Source of the DNA: Hemerocallis citrina | Taxonomy: Eukaryota > Streptophyta > Magnoliopsida > Asparagales > Asphodelaceae | NCBI GenBank assembly: GCA_017893485.1 | Contig: CM030367.1 | Span: 89,726,910 to 89,790,909 of the forward strand | DNA length: 64,000 bases | Direction: 5' to 3' | Shown here: one piece after another, positions 10,201 to 21,882 of the stretch | Numbering within the stretch: the first letter of the stretch is position 1 | Layout: each line of letters begins with the position of its first letter | Position numbers and translations under genes: made by a program | Notes under the pieces: model-generated | Told to the model about the DNA's origin: nothing | Database searches by the model: none | What the model saw: the letters and a program-made list of their open reading frames with translations, nothing else

Positions 10201-10544
10201 CTCCTCGCCAAATGAGGTAGGAGAGGAGGTGAGGTCAGGGGCGCCGCTAGAGTCGAGGAAGGGGTGATGGGCGGGGTCGGAAGCCTCACTCGAAAACATC
10301 GGAGAAGGAGGGAGCGAAACAGAGTAGAAGGTGAAGAAGAAGGAAAGAAAGAAGAGAGAAAGAGTTTGGCGGGAAGGAAAGAAAAAAAAATCAGGGGTGC
10401 CACGTGGCGGTCAACAGTCAACGTTGACCGGCCACGTGTCAGCATCTAGTGGGTCGGCACTTGATTCCGAGCAAAAGGTGTTCCGAGCTGCACATGTGGA
10501 GAAAAATGCTGCCGATCCACACGCACCGTCCGATCATCTCAAAA

Positions 10545-10725
10545 TTCGCATCACGACATGATCGACGCTCAGAAACGCGCCACGTGTCTAGAAAATGATC
10601 TGCTTTGCGATGCGCGCCATCTGATCATGATCGAGCTCAGAAACGCGCAACGTGTCCAGAAAATGATCTGCTTTGCGCGCCATCTGATCATGATCGACGT
10701 CCAGAAATGTGCCACGTGTCCATGT
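10545..10725 (+). repeat. About 65 bp repeats with TGATCATGATC and CACGTG palindromes
   Basis: Two adjacent units read CGCRMCACGTGTC...AGAAAATGATCTGCTTTGCG...GCGCCATCTGATCATGATCGA, with a third partial unit at 10520-10560. Each carries the palindrome TGATCATGATC and a G-box-like CACGTG or close variant. Downstream (10726-11030) the element is AT-rich with many AATTAATT and GAAAAAT motifs. Confidence 0.6.
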
Positions 10726-11152
10726 AATATTTAATTAATTAATTAATTAATTTAATTGAGTTTATAATTTAAAAAAATCCGAAAAAAATTTAAAAATCGA
10801 AAAAAATTAATTAAAAATTTCTAAAAATAATTATTAATTCAGAAAACAATTTTAAAATTATGAAAAATATAATTATTAAATTAAATAATTAATTAATATT
10901 TTCGATAATTAATTATTAAATTCGGAAAATGAATAAAAAATTCAAAAAATGAGGAAAAATTCAGAAAAATCTGGAAAAATCACAAAAAATCCAGAAAAAT
11001 CTGAGAATAATTTTGGGCATTTTACAAGCTCAAAATAACACAGTTACACATCGAGCAAGATCCGAACTCCCTTAAGAACTCCGATAAAATCTCGTACGCT
11101 ATTAGACCAACAAAACTAATCCTTAAAGACTGTAGAACTCAGTCTCCAGAAG

Positions 11153-11735
11153 TGGGGGGCTAAAAATGGGATTAAATCGAGACCGTTCATGTCTGACACG
11201 AATCTTAAAACTCAGAGGTAAAACAGTAATTTCACCTACAAACGGGTCTGAAATGGGAACTGGGTCTTTCTTCAAAGCCCAATAACCCATAAACGGATCT
11301 GTCTTACTGGGTACGGGTCTCAATCCGTTACAAACCAGTTTAGAAGGATAAAGAAGAATTCAGATTCAGAACTATCCCTAAGAATTGATCTTAACCACTT
11401 CTATCCATTCACACCGGAAAGTAGAGATATATTCTTATCTCGAAACGGATCCCTAAAGGCGACTATAAAAACCCCTCGCCCCTCACTGTTACGAGGTAAT
11501 CAATCTTTTTCCAGTTTAAGCTCTTTCTTAATCATTCATATTACTGACAAGAGCGTCGGAGGGTGCGTCGCCGGGATCCACCCCGGTATCTCGCACTTTT
11601 TGCAGGTCAACGGCAGCGGCAAGAAACCAGTCAACACATTGGTGAAGGTCAACAGGTCAACATGTTCGCTTTATTGTTTTCTCCAAGAATCCACAAATTC
11701 ATCTGTTTGCTCGCACACCAAAATCAGCAGCAACA
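11153..11735 (+). repeat. 3' LTR of the gag-only element
   Basis: Counterpart of 4964-5547, including the TATA box and the identical end CAGCAGCAACA. Directly followed by the target duplication CTCAT. The preceding AGAAGTGGGGGG is the probable polypurine tract. Confidence 0.92.
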
Positions 11736-11740
11736 CTCAT

Positions 11741-13440
11741 TATGAGCCTAATTTATTCTCTTGAAACATAAGTATTATTAGCAAAAAAGTCATAAATAAT
11801 ACCTCACGAATTGAGTTTTCATATTGGTTCACTAACATGGTATATATTATTTTTGTTACATGGATCAAAATATAATCTTTGTTGATACCTCAACCTACTC
11901 CTCCATAAGGAAAATCAAATTAGATGTCATTATAGAAGAAAATATAAGGAGTTTGGTATAAGGGAATCAAGAGATTTCATTAACTTAACTATTTTTTCTT
12001 CTTCACAAGAGTTGTAAGTGATTGCAGTCCTATGTGTCTTGACATTACGCTTTCTATGTTTGTCATGCATTTGCTTGAGAAATACATTTCAGGTTACTCA
12101 ATTTGAATATCTTTAGCTTATGATGATAACACTGTTAAATTCAGTTTTCGAATCTTCAATTTTCAAAGTAATTTTTTGACTAATTTGTAGGGGTTAAACT
12201 GATGGGGTTTGTTTGAGTAATGGAGTTTGTAAGACTGTTTTGTGTTGGCAGCTAACTAATGAATATATAGCTCTTACATGAGTACCAAGTACTTTATTTA
12301 AGGATTTCCAAAATCTTGATTGACACATACTCAAACAAAATACACTGTCATTCTGCCCTTTCATGACCTTCAGCTTTGCTATGTTCTTGAGATAATGCAC
12401 CTCAAGGTTCCTTATAAATTACACGGATTGATTAGGGACAGACACAATTTGAATGTATGATTGTGGTTTAGAAAATTTCATTGTTTGCTTAGCAGTTAAA
12501 TTTGTTGGACTTTGTGGTTGACTACAATCATGCTAATGTAAGCATATTTATAAATCTATGATAATTGTTGTTTTTAGCATTGCTGCATCAATCTCAACAG
12601 GTGCGGTGGAAAATTGGCAAGAGTTCCTGCACCAATCTAGACGTGTGTGGCTAAAGAAACTATTTTGGTATCTGCATCATTACAAATGTCACATATTTGG
12701 TCTTTATGTAAAGTAATTGACTTTTAATCTTATGCTATTAATGTTATGCAATATAAGTAATTAACTAAATCAAACTATTAAATTAGTTCATGCCGCTATA
12801 TAAGTAATTGACTTTTAATGTTATGCAATTAACTAAATTTTTATTTTGTGTTCTCTTTTTTATGTAGGCTGAAATGTGATGATGTTCATGTGTGAAGAAT
12901 TGAGTCACTCGATGATATTAATCATCATGTTGAAGTGTGGGGAAGACAAACACTAAAGATATTTTGATACAAACCATGTTTAAAGTAGTATACTGTTTTC
13001 TTTGTTGGTTTTGTATTTACCTAGCTATAAACTATAGTTGGTTAGAAAATTAATTTTGTATTTTAACTGTTTGGATTTGAGTCTTTTATTATCGGGAACA
13101 ATTTATTTAAGCCCTAAGTTGGATATATAATTGGGAATTAAGTATTTGGACAATTGAATGATTATTGTGATTGAGTTTGAAGGTGTCTTATTGCATCAAA
13201 TGCTTGAGTTTGGAGGTTGTGTTTTCTGTAACATCTTTACCATATTGTATCGAATGAGTATTCTTAATTAAATAATTGCTGAATTATTGTTGAATATTGA
13301 TATACTGGATGATAATTATTCAGAGAAAAATAACTGTATGTATGGGTAAGTTTTGGTAATTTTTTTATTGAATGTTAATGATGTTCTAATCTACCTTTAA
13401 ACAAAATTTAGTTAAATTTAAGACATTTTGGTTAGTCTGT
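11741..13440 (+). other. Right part of Helitron-like element A, no confirmed gene
   Basis: AT-rich, intron-like DNA. A short open stretch follows CTCAACAG near 12600 and reads GAVENWQEFLHQSRRVW. Another follows TATGTAG near 12868. Both could be captured exons, but I recognise neither, and no later FKBP exon is present. Confidence 0.4.
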
Positions 13441-13462
13441 GCAATCTGCAGGGGTACACTAG
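13441..13462 (+). repeat. 3' terminus of Helitron-like element A
   Basis: CTGTGCAATCTGCAG, GGGTACA, then CTAG followed by T. Aligned with the B end (CTGTGCAATATTGCACAG, GGTTATA, CTAA, T), it shows the same layout with a damaged hairpin. Confidence 0.65.
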
Positions 13463-13499
13463 TTACTAGTTATATTAGTAGGAGAGAGAGTCTACCTCA

Positions 13500-15071
13500 T
13501 CTCTCCTTCAACTATTTTGAAATAGAGAAAGGAGAAGAAAATGAGGAATTCTCACCTATTAACACGTGCAGTATGCACATATTCATAAAAAAATAATTAA
13601 AAAATTAAAGCCCCAAACCCTTTCAATCCAACCACGATCTCTTCCCCTTCCAATTTCAAAATCCAAATCCTTCATTCATCCCCATGCTCCCCTCCCCTCA
13701 CGCCGCACGCCACCTCCATACGCACGCCGAACCACACCGTTGCTCTCACAGATCCATCTCACTTGAGGAGGGGAGGGGGATATCGAGCTATGGCCACATT
13801 TGGGTGGGGCAGTACTAGAGGCGGATGAAGTGTCAGCGGTAAGGCTAGAGGTAGGAGGAGCCGGTGATGCCGATATGACATCGCAGAAGGAGGGGTATGA
13901 CGACAGGAGGCGATAGCTATGATGAAGGCGGAATGGTGGAGGGAATGATGACGATTTTGTGAGATTGGAGGGTGAAGGAATTTGAGGAGTAGATGAGGGA
14001 GAGCCGAGTGAAGGAGGATACGAGAAGGCCGGTGGCGAGACCGGCCCCGGCAGTGGTAGCAGGAGTAGAGGCGGTGGGTGGGGCGGGGGTTAAGGTTAGA
14101 GATTGGGATGGTGTCGTGTTGTTGCTTTGAGATTGATGACATCATTGGGAAATGAAGGATTAGTTGACGAGAGTCGAGAGAAAGACTGAGAAAGGGATAC
14201 TTGAAGGCGTTTGATGATATTCCCTTATGGAATTTATGTTTCACTGAGGGAGTTTGATGGAATTCCTCAATGAGATGTTGTTTCTTTGGTGCTTTGATTT
14301 GGTGAGTTTGCAGTTTTGGGCATGGAGGGCTAATGGACGATGCTTGAAGTTTCTTTGAGTTGGTTAAAGTGAAGAGATTGTTAGACTATGTAGACCAGAG
14401 CGACAACATGGTATTGAGTGGTGGCAGTGACTGCTATTAAAGTCTTCAAAATTTTTAGGTGACAAGATACAGTTGTTATTCTTTAAATTCGAATAGAACA
14501 ATTATACTTACTGTTTGATAAGCTACATGCAGCAAAATTGAATATGCATGCTCAATTGTTGATATTAGTAATTCTTATATTTGCCCTCGACATTTTGTAG
14601 TTAACTGTGTTAGTTAAACTACCCAAATAAAAATTGGAACCTAATTAGTCAGATATTTTCACGACTAAGAAGATATAGAATTCTACATCTATATTAGTCA
14701 TATTATAGTTAGATAATTTAGTTTAGCTATTTCAATAGTTATCTATACAATATATATAATTTAGTTTAAGTTATATAATATAAACAATTTATGGATTTGT
14801 TGAATGTAGAAATGCTTGATGTTTTTGGTATTAAGAAATCTTAAAATATTACATGATGTATATAGATGGGAGAAAAATGTGCATGTGAGATTCTACATAA
14901 ATTTTAGGAGAATTGTTGATAACATTTCAACTTTCGGTTACCATTTTTATTTTAAAGAAAACATTCATGTATATTTTTTTTTTGAAAATAATGTATGACA
15001 ATTAACATGTTTCAAGGGAATGCATCATTTTTATTAGAATGTCTGTGCAATATTGCACAGGGTTATACTAA
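13500..15071 (+). mobile_element. Helitron-like element B, non-autonomous
   Basis: The 5' end is TCTCTCCTTCAACTATTTTG after A (13499). The 3' end is CTAA (15068-15071) before T, with the perfect 18-base palindrome CTGTGCAATATTGCACAG 7 bp upstream. Both ends match element A. The interior has a GC-rich block (13690-14120) that may be captured host sequence. Neither the plus strand nor the 161-codon minus-strand ORF (13759-14244, Ser/His/Leu-rich) resembles a known protein. No helicase or Rep motif. Confidence 0.75.
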
Positions 15072-16227
15072 TGATTAATAAAATGGTTGGGAGTTCCTCT
15101 TGACAGAAGAAATCTTTTAGAAACATGCCAAACTTTTTTTGTTTTTGTTTTTTACTTTTTAATGTAGTAATAGATAGAAGTATAAAAATTACCATATTTG
15201 TTACTTTATCATGGTTTGAGAATCAAATCGTTAGAGGCATGATTTAAAATGAAGGATTTGAGACCATTTATATAATATAGTTGGATTTTCAAGTCGAGGC
15301 AAGTGAGATTTCAATAAAATCCTCATGTTTGTAAAACCATTTTGACTAACACCCGACTGAAATTCTTCTCCCACTAACATCTAACTTTAAAAACATTGTA
15401 ATTCTCAAAGTGTGGTTTTAAAATCCTTCCTGACTAACATCCTCTTGGAGAATCTTACAAAGATGAGGACGACCACAAATCTTGATTAGTTAACATATCG
15501 TAAAAAATATCAATTAATTGATTGATTGATTAGGAGATGTAGTTCAAAGATTTAGAGCCGACTTTAAAGATTTTTTGATCATATAAAACTACAATTAGGA
15601 TGAGGAGCATAACCTGAATCTTGAATTTTGATATTTCGGTAGACTAGTGAAAAACCATTTCATTATATGTTAACATGATTGGGCATTATAAACATGCATA
15701 TCATGCATGTAATAAGTTACTAGTTTTCTTTTTCTTTTTCTTTTTCTGCTAATTGTGTAAGTTGCTAGTTTGTGCTAAACTGCTAATATCGGGAGTGCAA
15801 GTATAATACAGATTTTCTTTTGAGAAAAAATGATAGTCAATAGAAGTTGCATCCATGATAGACTGGGAAATGGTTGGCCAGCTTATTTAATTCCCTTAAT
15901 CAACCCTTCAGTTAATGCTATTAATGTGATGATCGGAGATGTTTTATTAATTTTTTTTAGAAACAAGGTCATAGTCATACACGTCCACCACACATCTAGT
16001 TTCATCTTGGTAATTCATCACAGAATATGCTATAAACATTGTATGTTATTAAAAAGAAGAAGAAAAAAAAAATCCAAATTTTCTTAAGAAATCTTAAGAA
16101 AGGAATTCTATCATCATCACCACTGAATTAGTCAAAGTGAAGCTTAGCAAAGTCTTCAACAATCAACAGTAGTTCACATGTAAAACCTGAAATGCCTTCC
16201 ATGATTTTGATGGGAGGGAGATTAATT
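15072..16227. other. AT-rich intergenic DNA
   Basis: No ORF with recognisable motif. Holds a short TTTTTC microsatellite near 15725-15748 and ends with GATTAATT, the target site duplicated by hAT element 1. Confidence 0.5.
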
Positions 16228-19200
16228 TAGGGATGGCAACTGGGCCGGGTCAACCGGCGACCCACCCGCAATCCGGCCTACAAACCCGGCCCGGTTAAGA
16301 ACTTCGCGGGTTCGGGTCGAACCCGGTGAACAGTACCGGGTCGACCCGGGTCGCAATTTACGCGAATCGAATTCGCGAAACCCGGCCCACGAACCCGTTC
16401 AAACCCGCGAATTGGACCCGTTAACCCGCAGGTCGACCCGCGGGTTTCGACCCGTACGGGTCGACCGTTCGACCCGCGGGTCGAACGGGTCGAAACCCAG
16501 GCTGCTCTGTTTTGAGCCGTTGCAAACGGCTATTAGAGCCGTTTGTGTAGGTTTTTTTTTTGTTTTTTCCCACTAATAAGCCTATAAATATCCCCTAAAA
16601 ATCTCAAAAAAAATTACACCTCACTCTCTTACTCTCTCTACTATTATACATCATTTTAAAGAATTTTTGAACAATTGTAGTATTCATCAAATAATTGTAC
16701 AAGGAGGCATATACACGATCAAATTTCGGTCGTATCGGAAACAAAATTCAACGTCTTCAACGTCTTCAACTCTCTTCAATCCTCGTCAAATTTACTTCAA
16801 CCTCTTCTCAACTCTTCAATTGCGGAATCGGCAAAGCGCTCCTCCATCTTTTCTATTATATTCTTATTTTCACGGTTTTTTTTACATACGCGTATTCTAC
16901 GGTGAACGGTATCAAAATTTCTCTACCTCTCTTGTTAAATTTTTTTTTGCGTTGTAGACTTGTAGTTAAAATTATTATTTGTTTTTTGAACTTCTCTATC
17001 TCAACCCTCTTGTTTTTTAGATTTTTTTTGTATAATTCACCGCTCCTACATTGTAGATTTTTTTTTACATATTTTAGCACATTACTACATTATGTCTAGA
17101 TCACGCGGTAGCGGTCGTAGCGGACAAGATTCCTCCTCTTCACGTAGGCCACCAATTGTCCCAATTAGTGAGCCCGCCCAAGATTACATTGATCCTACTA
17201 TGGAACAATGGGGTACACACGACATGGATGTTGAAGGTGACATTCAATTAGAAGAAGAACAACAACAACAACCCGAAACCACACAACCCCGTAGTAGTAG
17301 AAAAAGTAGAGGAGAAACTAGCGATTGACACAAGTTTTATGAGTATATCCCGGACGAACATACTCCGGGTGTAGGTTTGAAAGTGTGTAAAACATGTAGT
17401 AAAACATACAAATTCAAGAGGGGTGACGGCACCGGTACAATTAGTAGGCACATACAACATAATCATAAAGAACTTCTTGATCAAATACAAGGCCAACAAA
17501 AAATCAACCCTAGGACCGGTCAAGTAGATAGCCACCCTTATGATCCCGAACTTGTTCGTCGGGAAATGGCATGATTAGTCATTAAGGAAGAGTTGTCATT
17601 TTCCTATCCCGAGAGTAAGAACCTGGAAAATTTTAATCAAACGGCCTTAAACCCTCATTTTAAAAGAATTCCGAGAAATACTTGCAAACCGGATTGTTTT
17701 AAAATGTATGTTGAAATGAAGGACGCGTTGAATGCAATTTTATGGAGTTTAACTTGTAGGGTTAGTTTAACTTCGGATTATTGGACGGGTGTCAACAATA
17801 TTCCAACGATGGGAATAACCTGTCATTGGATCGACAATGATTGGATTCTTCATAAAAGAATCATATCACCTGCGTCGTTGCCGTATCCCCATAGTGGCGC
17901 AGAAATAGCAAACCGTATTATAGAAATATGTGATGTTTTTCATATTCGCGATAAAATTATGGCTATTAGTTTTAATAATGCATCTAACAACAATGTAGCA
18001 ATTACTACTTTAAAATCTGTATTAAACCCTCCATCTGACAATATTTTTCATGTTAGATGTGCATGTCATATTATAAATTTATGTGTTCAAGATGCATTAA
18101 AAATAGCTGATCCATATATATATAAAATTAGAAATTATGGACATTTCATTGCATTAAGTCCAAGCATTTTACAAGAATGAAAAGCTTGGTGTAGGGTTAG
18201 AAATGTTCCTTTTAGAAAATTTCCAAAGGATGTTAGACACCGATGGAATTCTACTTTTGATTTACTGAATGTTGTCACCGATTATAAAGCAGTTGTAAAT
18301 GATTTTTGTATCGCAAAAAATATGCACAATTTTGAAATGACTCCCAACGATTAATTTTTTGCCGAATTTTTGTTGAAAATTTTAGAACCTTTTAAAACCG
18401 CAACTTTAAAGTTTTCAAAAACATATGAATCTACTTCTAGTAGCATTTTTATTGAATTAGTTAGCATGATGCAAATATTTAACGAAATGTTAAATGATCT
18501 CTATATTAGTGACATTGTAATACCTGCATTTCAAAAAAATTTGAAATATTATTTTCCTCCTCCTATGTTGATTTGTGTTGCTACTGTTATGGATCCCCGT
18601 ATCAAATTAGAAGGTACGAAGAATTTGATATAAATGTTTTTTGGATATTTAGAGAACAATGTAGAATTAACAACTGATTGCGCTATTTTTTAGTTCAGTT
18701 TGAATCTACGTTAAATAACTTGTATGATTATTATGATAGACGTTTTGCTTCTAGTAGTACAACTTCTGTAGTTAGTTCTTCTGGTAGTTCTAAAGGTAAG
18801 GGTAAAAGTAGAATTGGTGATAGAACATTTAGTCTACTTGAACAAATTCAATCTAAAAAACATAGGACTAATCAACCAAATGAATTAAATTGGTATAACC
18901 AACAGGATACTGAGCCTACTCTTTCCCCACTAGATATTTTACAATGGTGGAAAGAACATGAACACACTTTTAGTATTTTGTCCATTATGGTTAAAGATTT
19001 GCTAACTCCTCCTATCTCTACAGTTGCTTCTGAGAGTGCATTTTCTACAAGTGGTAGGGTTCTATCTGATTACAGAAATCGGTTGAAGCCCGAGGCGTTG
19101 GAGATGCTCGTTTGCACAGAAGACTGGCTGAAGGCTGAAGATAGGACGCAAGGGAAAGCACTATCAAGTTCTACAAGTGGGAGCAACTCGCCCGAAGAAC

Positions 19201-19940
19201 AACAACAACAACAACAACAATAGCTTTTCTTCTTATGTTAAATTAAAAAAATTGTAGTCAATTAAAATTGTACATAAGAAATATGTTATTGTATAAAACT
19301 TATTTGTGAATTGAATTCTTCAATTCATTATAAATTGTTCAAATTGTATAACTTAAATTCATATGAATAAAATTTCAAAATTTGTTGTCAATTTCACTCT
19401 TTCAATCTTATTATTATTACGATTTTTTTTGTTTATTAGTATTATTACTTACTTAGTATTATAATTAAACTTCATTTGGGGATATTTGATTCAATTTGAA
19501 GAATTGTAGTATTATTACTTATTAGTATTATTACTGAATTACATACTTAGTATTATAATTAAACATCATTTGGAGATATTTGAAGGATTGTAGTATTATT
19601 ACTTATTAGTATTATTACTTACTTAGTATTATAATTTTTTAAGAAATGTAGTATTCATCAAACAAAAATATGGTTGTTTGTATACATCATTTGTAAAATT
19701 ATTATTATTATTAGTTCAATTTAAGCTACCAAAAAAACGGGCCAACCCGCAGGTCGACCCGGCCCAACCCGGGTTGAGCCCTAAAGGGTTCACGGGTTGG
19801 TCGGGCCACCCAAATGAAGAATTAGCCCGGCCCGGCCCGGCCCGTATAAGAGGCCAACCCGGCCCGGCCCGGCCACTCAACCGTGCCAACCCGTACGGGT
19901 TGGGCCCGGACCGCCCCGAACGACCCGTTCGCCACCCCTA
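16228..19940 (+). mobile_element. hAT element 1 with decayed transposase
   Basis: Terminal inverted repeats TAGGGATGGC (left) and TAGGGGTGGC (right, complement) are flanked by perfect 8 bp duplications GATTAATT at 16220-16227 and 19941-19948, diagnostic of hAT. The subterminal 250 bp on each side is packed with GGGTCGACCCG and GGCCCGG motifs, likely transposase-binding repeats. The interior holds one transposase gene on the plus strand. Confidence 0.93.
17092..19223 (+). pseudogene. hAT transposase pseudogene (BED finger, RICESLEEPER-like)
   Basis: From ATG 17092: a Ser/Gln-rich lead, a BED zinc finger (about 17330-17470, KVCKTCSKTYKFKRG ... RHIQHNH), and the RNase H-like core with LTSDYWTG, CACHIINLCVQDAL and KDVRHRWNSTFDLL. 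Then comes the C-terminal dimerisation region (18940-19140) with PPISTVASESAFSTSGRV and a Gln tail. Stops break the frame at 17326, 17572, 18178, 18352 and 18631, and a frameshift lies near 18690 in a T-run. The second catalytic Asp (DNA motif) reads Asn (FNNASNN). Three of five stops are TGA and two are TAA, fitting C-to-T decay of CGA, TGG or CAA codons. It cannot make a working enzyme. Confidence 0.9.
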
Positions 19941-19984
19941 GATTAATTAATCATAGTACTACATAACAAACAGGAGAAAGAAAC

Positions 19985-20270
19985 CAACGCCGGAATGGAA
20001 CTTTTGCTAGGAAAAAAAAAAAGGTAATCTATCCCAGCATTTTCTGTCAAAAACGCCATGTGATGTTATTAAAATTTTTTTTTATTTTAAACAAAACACC
20101 CTATCCCCGCATTTTGGTCTAAAATCTCCGGTATAGATAGATAATGTTTTTTAAAAAAACACACCCTACCCCTGCGTTTTTGAACGGAATAGGTTATTAA
20201 TTTTTTTTAATAAAAAAAAAGTACTCTATCCCGGCGTTTTTGTCTAAAAACGCCGGAATAGAAAGGTAAT
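19985..20270. repeat. Inverted GGCGTTTTT/AAAAACGCC repeats, CACTA-like subterminal type
   Basis: Four loosely spaced units carry CTATCCCNGC(G/A)TTTT and AAAAACGCCGGAATAG-like motifs in opposing orientation. Similar motifs occur at 33185-33260 next to a CACTACAA terminus. This looks like a subterminal-repeat fragment of a CACTA element, but no terminus is found here. The rest of 19949-20458 is AT-rich with no supported gene. Confidence 0.4.
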
Positions 20271-20458
20271 TTTTTTGTCTGAATTTTAAAATATTTTTTA
20301 ATAAAAAACTATCCTTCATGAATATATAGTAGTCTTGCTCAACTTTCTATTGCAAGCTGGATCTGAGAGTGTGTGTGAAGAGTCTGGAACCAACATAGTA
20401 CATTTCATGTTACAACAGAATTTAGAAATAAGCAAAAATGGCTATTATAATAGTATCA

Positions 20459-21246
20459 GAGCATCTGTAGTCGTTTGCTATATATCGATAATATCGATAT
20501 TTGGTTTAAAAAGTAGCTGCAGTCGTTTGCTATATATCGATATTATCGATAAAACGCTACAGTAGATTGCTGTAAATGAGAATCGATATAGCTTTTATCG
20601 ATAAATGAGGGACGGTGTTCGAAGCGCCGTCCCACGCGAAAAATTATTATTATAATCGTCGGACGGCACTTCAAGTGCGGTCCGTTTGGAAAAATTCGAA
20701 TTTATCTGATTTATTAAACCCCCAAAAAGAATTAAAAAACACTCCAAAAAGTCACTCGGACGGCACTCTATGTGCCGTCTGTCGAAAAGCCCCTTTCCCC
20801 GGACGGCACTTGATGTGCCGTCCGTCGCAGATTTAATAAAAAAAAAAAAATCGCATATTGACGACATTGCCCCTCATTTAATTCAACGGCTATATTAATA
20901 CTTTGTCCCCAATCCAACGGCTATATTTTTATATCGAACGGCTATATTTTTCTAGAGACTGTAGTTCAAAAAATTTAGACCGAGAGGAGAGTAGAAAGAA
21001 AGTAGTTTAGACAGAGAGACAGAGAGCGGTAGGAGGGTTTAAGTTGGTTTGTGAGAGATAGTTTAAGTTCAATTGTGATCAAGAGATATATATAGATATA
21101 TGTATAAGGGTATTTCGGTCAAAAAAAATTTCGTAAAGCCATAATTGGAGGAGGAATTTAGGAAAAAGTGGGAATAATTGAGAAAAGGTAGCTACGGTCC
21201 AAAAAGTGTCGGACGGCACTTCATGTGCCGTCCTAGACACACGGGT

Positions 21247-21284
<38 letters not shown>

Positions 21285-21485
21285 GGACGGCACTTCGTGT
21301 GCCGTCCGACGAATGCGACCGAATTTTACGCTTTTTTTTCCCTCCGACGGCACATGATGTGCCGTCGCTTAATATTATATAATTGATTGCTATAAAATAG
21401 CTTTCGACGAGTGCAGCGAAATCGAAATTCCTATATCTATTTATCCATATATGGATAATTTTAACATAAACGACTACAGATGCTC
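20459..21485. mobile_element. Tourist-like (PIF/Harbinger) element with seven GC palindromes, copy 1
   Basis: Inverted ends GAGCATCTGTAGTCGTT at both sides, flanked by 3 bp TCA (20456-20458 and 21486-21488). The related copy at 29978-30870 has TAA. The interior has seven copies of a palindrome of form GGACGGCACNTNNNGTGCCGTCC, at 20609, 20660, 20757, 20800, 21210, 21284 and 21345, grouped four plus three. The middle has three AACGGCTATATT motifs and a 31-base T-run (21250-21280). No transposase. TIR and 3 bp duplication point to a Harbinger-dependent non-autonomous element. Confidence 0.8.
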
Positions 21486-21638
21486 TCATGCTGCTGTTAA
21501 GTGTTGAGTCTGCTGGGCCTCTATATTGATCACAATAAATATTGAAAAATAAACTGTCAACCAGTTACCACGTTTCCAGCAATTAAAAGCAACTAGTAAT
21601 CTACACGTACGTACGATACATGTTCCAATTAAAAAAAA

Positions 21639-21882
21639 AGGGCAAAAGCCAAAGTACCCCCCAACGTTTGGCCCGAGTGCAAAATGCCCATACAACGTTT
21701 GAAAAAGTACAATAAACCCATTTCTCCGTTAACTTAACCCCATCCATTAAGTTATAATTATTAAATTACTTTTTTACCCTTACCCTTTCATAATCAAACC
21801 TCCTCTTTTTTTTTTCTTCATTCATTTTTTTTTAAATCCCGATCGATCTGTCGATTGAATAAATCAGAATTTTCAGAAATCC
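21639..21882 (+). repeat. Left TIR of the MULE-like element
   Basis: Pairs with 22899-23142. It includes GATCGATCTGTCGATTGAATAAAT near its inner end. Confidence 0.85.

Larger units (their letters stand above)
4964..11735 (+). mobile_element. Non-autonomous LTR retrotransposon (gag without pol), Tat-like
   Basis: Two near-identical LTRs (4964-5547 and 11153-11735) flank an internal region of about 5.6 kb. The element lies between perfect 5 bp target duplications CTCAT (4959-4963 and 11736-11740). A primer site follows the left LTR, and a G-rich tract (AGAAGTGGGGGG) abuts the right one. Inside are a gag gene, two 117 bp tandem arrays, a CT/GAGCTC-rich block and AT-rich sequence. No protease, reverse transcriptase, RNase H or integrase motif is visible in any frame. 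That is the layout of a terminal-repeat element with GAG only (TR-GAG/LARD), mobilised by a pol-bearing relative. The LTRs differ at scattered sites, so insertion is not very recent. Confidence 0.92.
3539..13462 (+). mobile_element. Helitron-like element A (carries FKBP exons; split by an LTR element)
   Basis: The proposed 5' end is TCACCCTCTTTCC after an A (3538). The first ~45 bp, including ATTGAAATAGAGAAAG, match the 5' end of element B at 13500. The proposed 3' end is CTAG at 13459-13462 followed by T, preceded by a degenerate hairpin CTGTGCAATCTGCAG. This corresponds to the perfect CTGTGCAATATTGCACAG of element B. An A|T target and a CTRR end with a subterminal hairpin are Helitron features. 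Without the LTR element at 4964-11735, the element is about 3.1 kb. No Rep/helicase gene is seen, so it would be non-autonomous. The exact 5' base is uncertain; TC at 3533 is an alternative. Confidence 0.65.

Noticed and set aside
11741..13440. Further FKBP62 exons downstream of the LTR element
   Set aside because: I looked for the later FKBP-domain motifs in all plus frames and found none; the two open stretches seen do not match.
13759..14244. 161-codon minus-strand ORF in Helitron B
   Set aside because: Low-complexity Ser/His/Leu composition and no recognisable domain or splice context.
20600..21370. Regular GC palindromes with spacers, superficially CRISPR-like
   Set aside because: Spacing is irregular, the units are palindromes within TIR-bounded MITEs, and the host is a plant.
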